From positions 1 through 6,344 of the forward strand of contig DAOWFB010000002.1 of NCBI GenBank assembly GCA_030638205.1: a stretch of DNA of 6,344 nt. The letters are read 5' to 3'. Numbering within the stretch: the stretch's first letter is position 1; each line of letters begins with the position of its first letter. The notes beneath the pieces were generated by a model. It saw only the letters and a list, made by a program, of their open reading frames with translations. It had not been told where the DNA came from and did not search any database. The translations under genes and the position numbers were made by a program. This document shows positions 5,823 through 6,344 of the stretch, piece by piece. The DNA is from Thalassospiraceae bacterium. Lineage in GTDB: Bacteria > Pseudomonadota > Alphaproteobacteria > Rhodospirillales > Magnetovibrionaceae.

Positions 5823-5970
5823 GGGCGATAAATACTACCCATGTGCAGAAAATAAATAATAGATTGAACTTATATAAGAAGAATCTAAAATCAAATCAAA
5901 ATGGGAAATGGCCGCTATCCATCATAATGTGGGCGTGCCGGGGTTTTTATTTATTGGGAGAACTGAAAAC

Positions 5971-6344
5971 ATGCCTAACGACGGAAGCAATAACAAAAAA
6001 ATGTCTATCATCTGCACCAAGGGAACCCTTGATTGGGCTTACCCTCCGTTTATTCTTGCCACCACAGCGGCAAGCATGGATGTTGATGTGACAATGTTTT
6101 TCACCTTTTATGGCCTTCAACTTTTGAAGAAGGATCTTGATCATTTGCAGATTACAACCCTTGGCAATCCGGGAATGGAAATGCCAATGATGGGTATGCA
6201 CATGACCATGCCAAATATTGTTTCGGCAATTCCTGGTGTTGATGCAATGGCATCGGGCATGATGAAGAGTCTGATTAAGAAAAAGGGCGTTGCATCCGTT
6301 CCCGAGCTGCGCGACATGGCGGTTGAAAGTGATATCAAAATGAT
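5971..6344 (+). CDS. dsrE2: DsrE2, DsrE/DsrF-like sulfur-carrier family protein, N-terminal part
   Basis: The first 124 codons are visible and the gene runs off the right edge. Diagnostic DsrE2 segments are M11-S-I-I-C15-T-K-G-T-L-D-W, then M42-F-F-T-F-Y-G-L-Q-L-L-K-K-D-L-D, then L64-G-N-P-G-M, followed by G89-V-D-A-M-A-S-G-M-M-K. DsrE2 proteins are linked to cytoplasmic sulfur transfer, often beside rhodanese and TusA genes in sulfur oxidisers. The family cysteine usually found further downstream is not in the window. A methionine-rich run occupies residues 69-80. The start at 5971 is chosen because GGGAG lies 10 bases upstream; Met11 is a possible later start at the domain edge but lacks a comparable site. 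It is transcribed away from yeeE. Confidence 0.9.
   Translation, partial: MPNDGSNNKKMSIICTKGTLDWAYPPFILATTAASMDVDVTMFFTFYGLQLLKKDLDHLQITTLGNPGMEMPMMGMHMTMPNIVSAIPGVDAMASGMMKSLIKKKGVASVPELRDMAVESDIKM

Larger units (their letters stand above)
5655..5970. other. 316-bp AT-rich divergent regulatory region between yeeE and dsrE2
   Basis: No convincing gene is present. The region holds both ribosome-binding sites, two short inverted repeats near 5718-5752, and overlapping candidate promoters for the two directions near 5772-5822. The heptamer GTGGGCG occurs twice (5821-5827 and 5929-5935) in the presumed dsrE2 leader. I see no terminator, tRNA or known riboswitch fold. Confidence 0.6.

Noticed and set aside
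5843..6091. 82-codon plus-strand frame overlapping the start of dsrE2
   Set aside because: The dsrE2 frame has clear family motifs through the same bases; this frame lacks an initiation site and a plausible composition.
1..6344. CRISPR array, insertion sequence, attachment site, tRNA or rRNA
   Set aside because: No regularly spaced repeats, transposase motifs, terminal inverted repeats or conserved RNA segments were seen on either strand.

Overview
The window carries a sulfur-oxidation (Sox) locus from a Gram-negative bacterium, most likely a thiosulfate-oxidising proteobacterium. Base composition is moderate in genes and AT-rich between them. Tat and Sec signals, c-type haem motifs and a lipobox all point to a periplasmic electron-transfer system. 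The exact lineage cannot be fixed from the sequence alone.

Layout. On the minus strand, reading from high to low coordinates: a two-half YeeE/YedE sulfur-compound transporter (4548-5654), then a 286-bp regulatory gap, then soxX (3797-4261), soxY (3274-3759), soxZ (2901-3227), soxA (1997-2872), soxB (222-1910) and the first 68 codons of a CcdA/SoxV thiol-disulfide membrane protein that runs off the left edge (1-205). soxX to ccdA are closely spaced, each has its own Shine-Dalgarno sequence (weak for soxB), and they look like one operon. On the plus strand, divergent from the transporter across a 316-bp AT-rich gap, is the 5' part of a dsrE2 gene (5971-6344), cut by the right edge.

How the parts fit. 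SoxYZ carries the substrate on the Cys of the SoxY C-terminal GGCGG arm. SoxAX conjugates thiosulfate to it, and SoxB hydrolyses off sulfate. CcdA/SoxV probably moves reducing equivalents to the periplasm. No soxCD is present here. If it is absent from the genome, sulfane sulfur would remain on SoxY and need another outlet. The adjacent transporter and the cytoplasmic sulfur-carrier-like DsrE2 suggest a route into the cell. That is an inference from gene context.

Unusual points. SoxA has a lipoprotein signal and a doubled SAGDSNM linker. There is a strong stem-loop directly against the soxX ribosome-binding site, a terminator-like hairpin inside the presumed soxX leader, and a second one between soxA and soxB. 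DsrE2 has a methionine-rich stretch. The core genes are otherwise conventional members of known families; I saw no wholly unknown protein, CRISPR array, tRNA, rRNA or mobile element.
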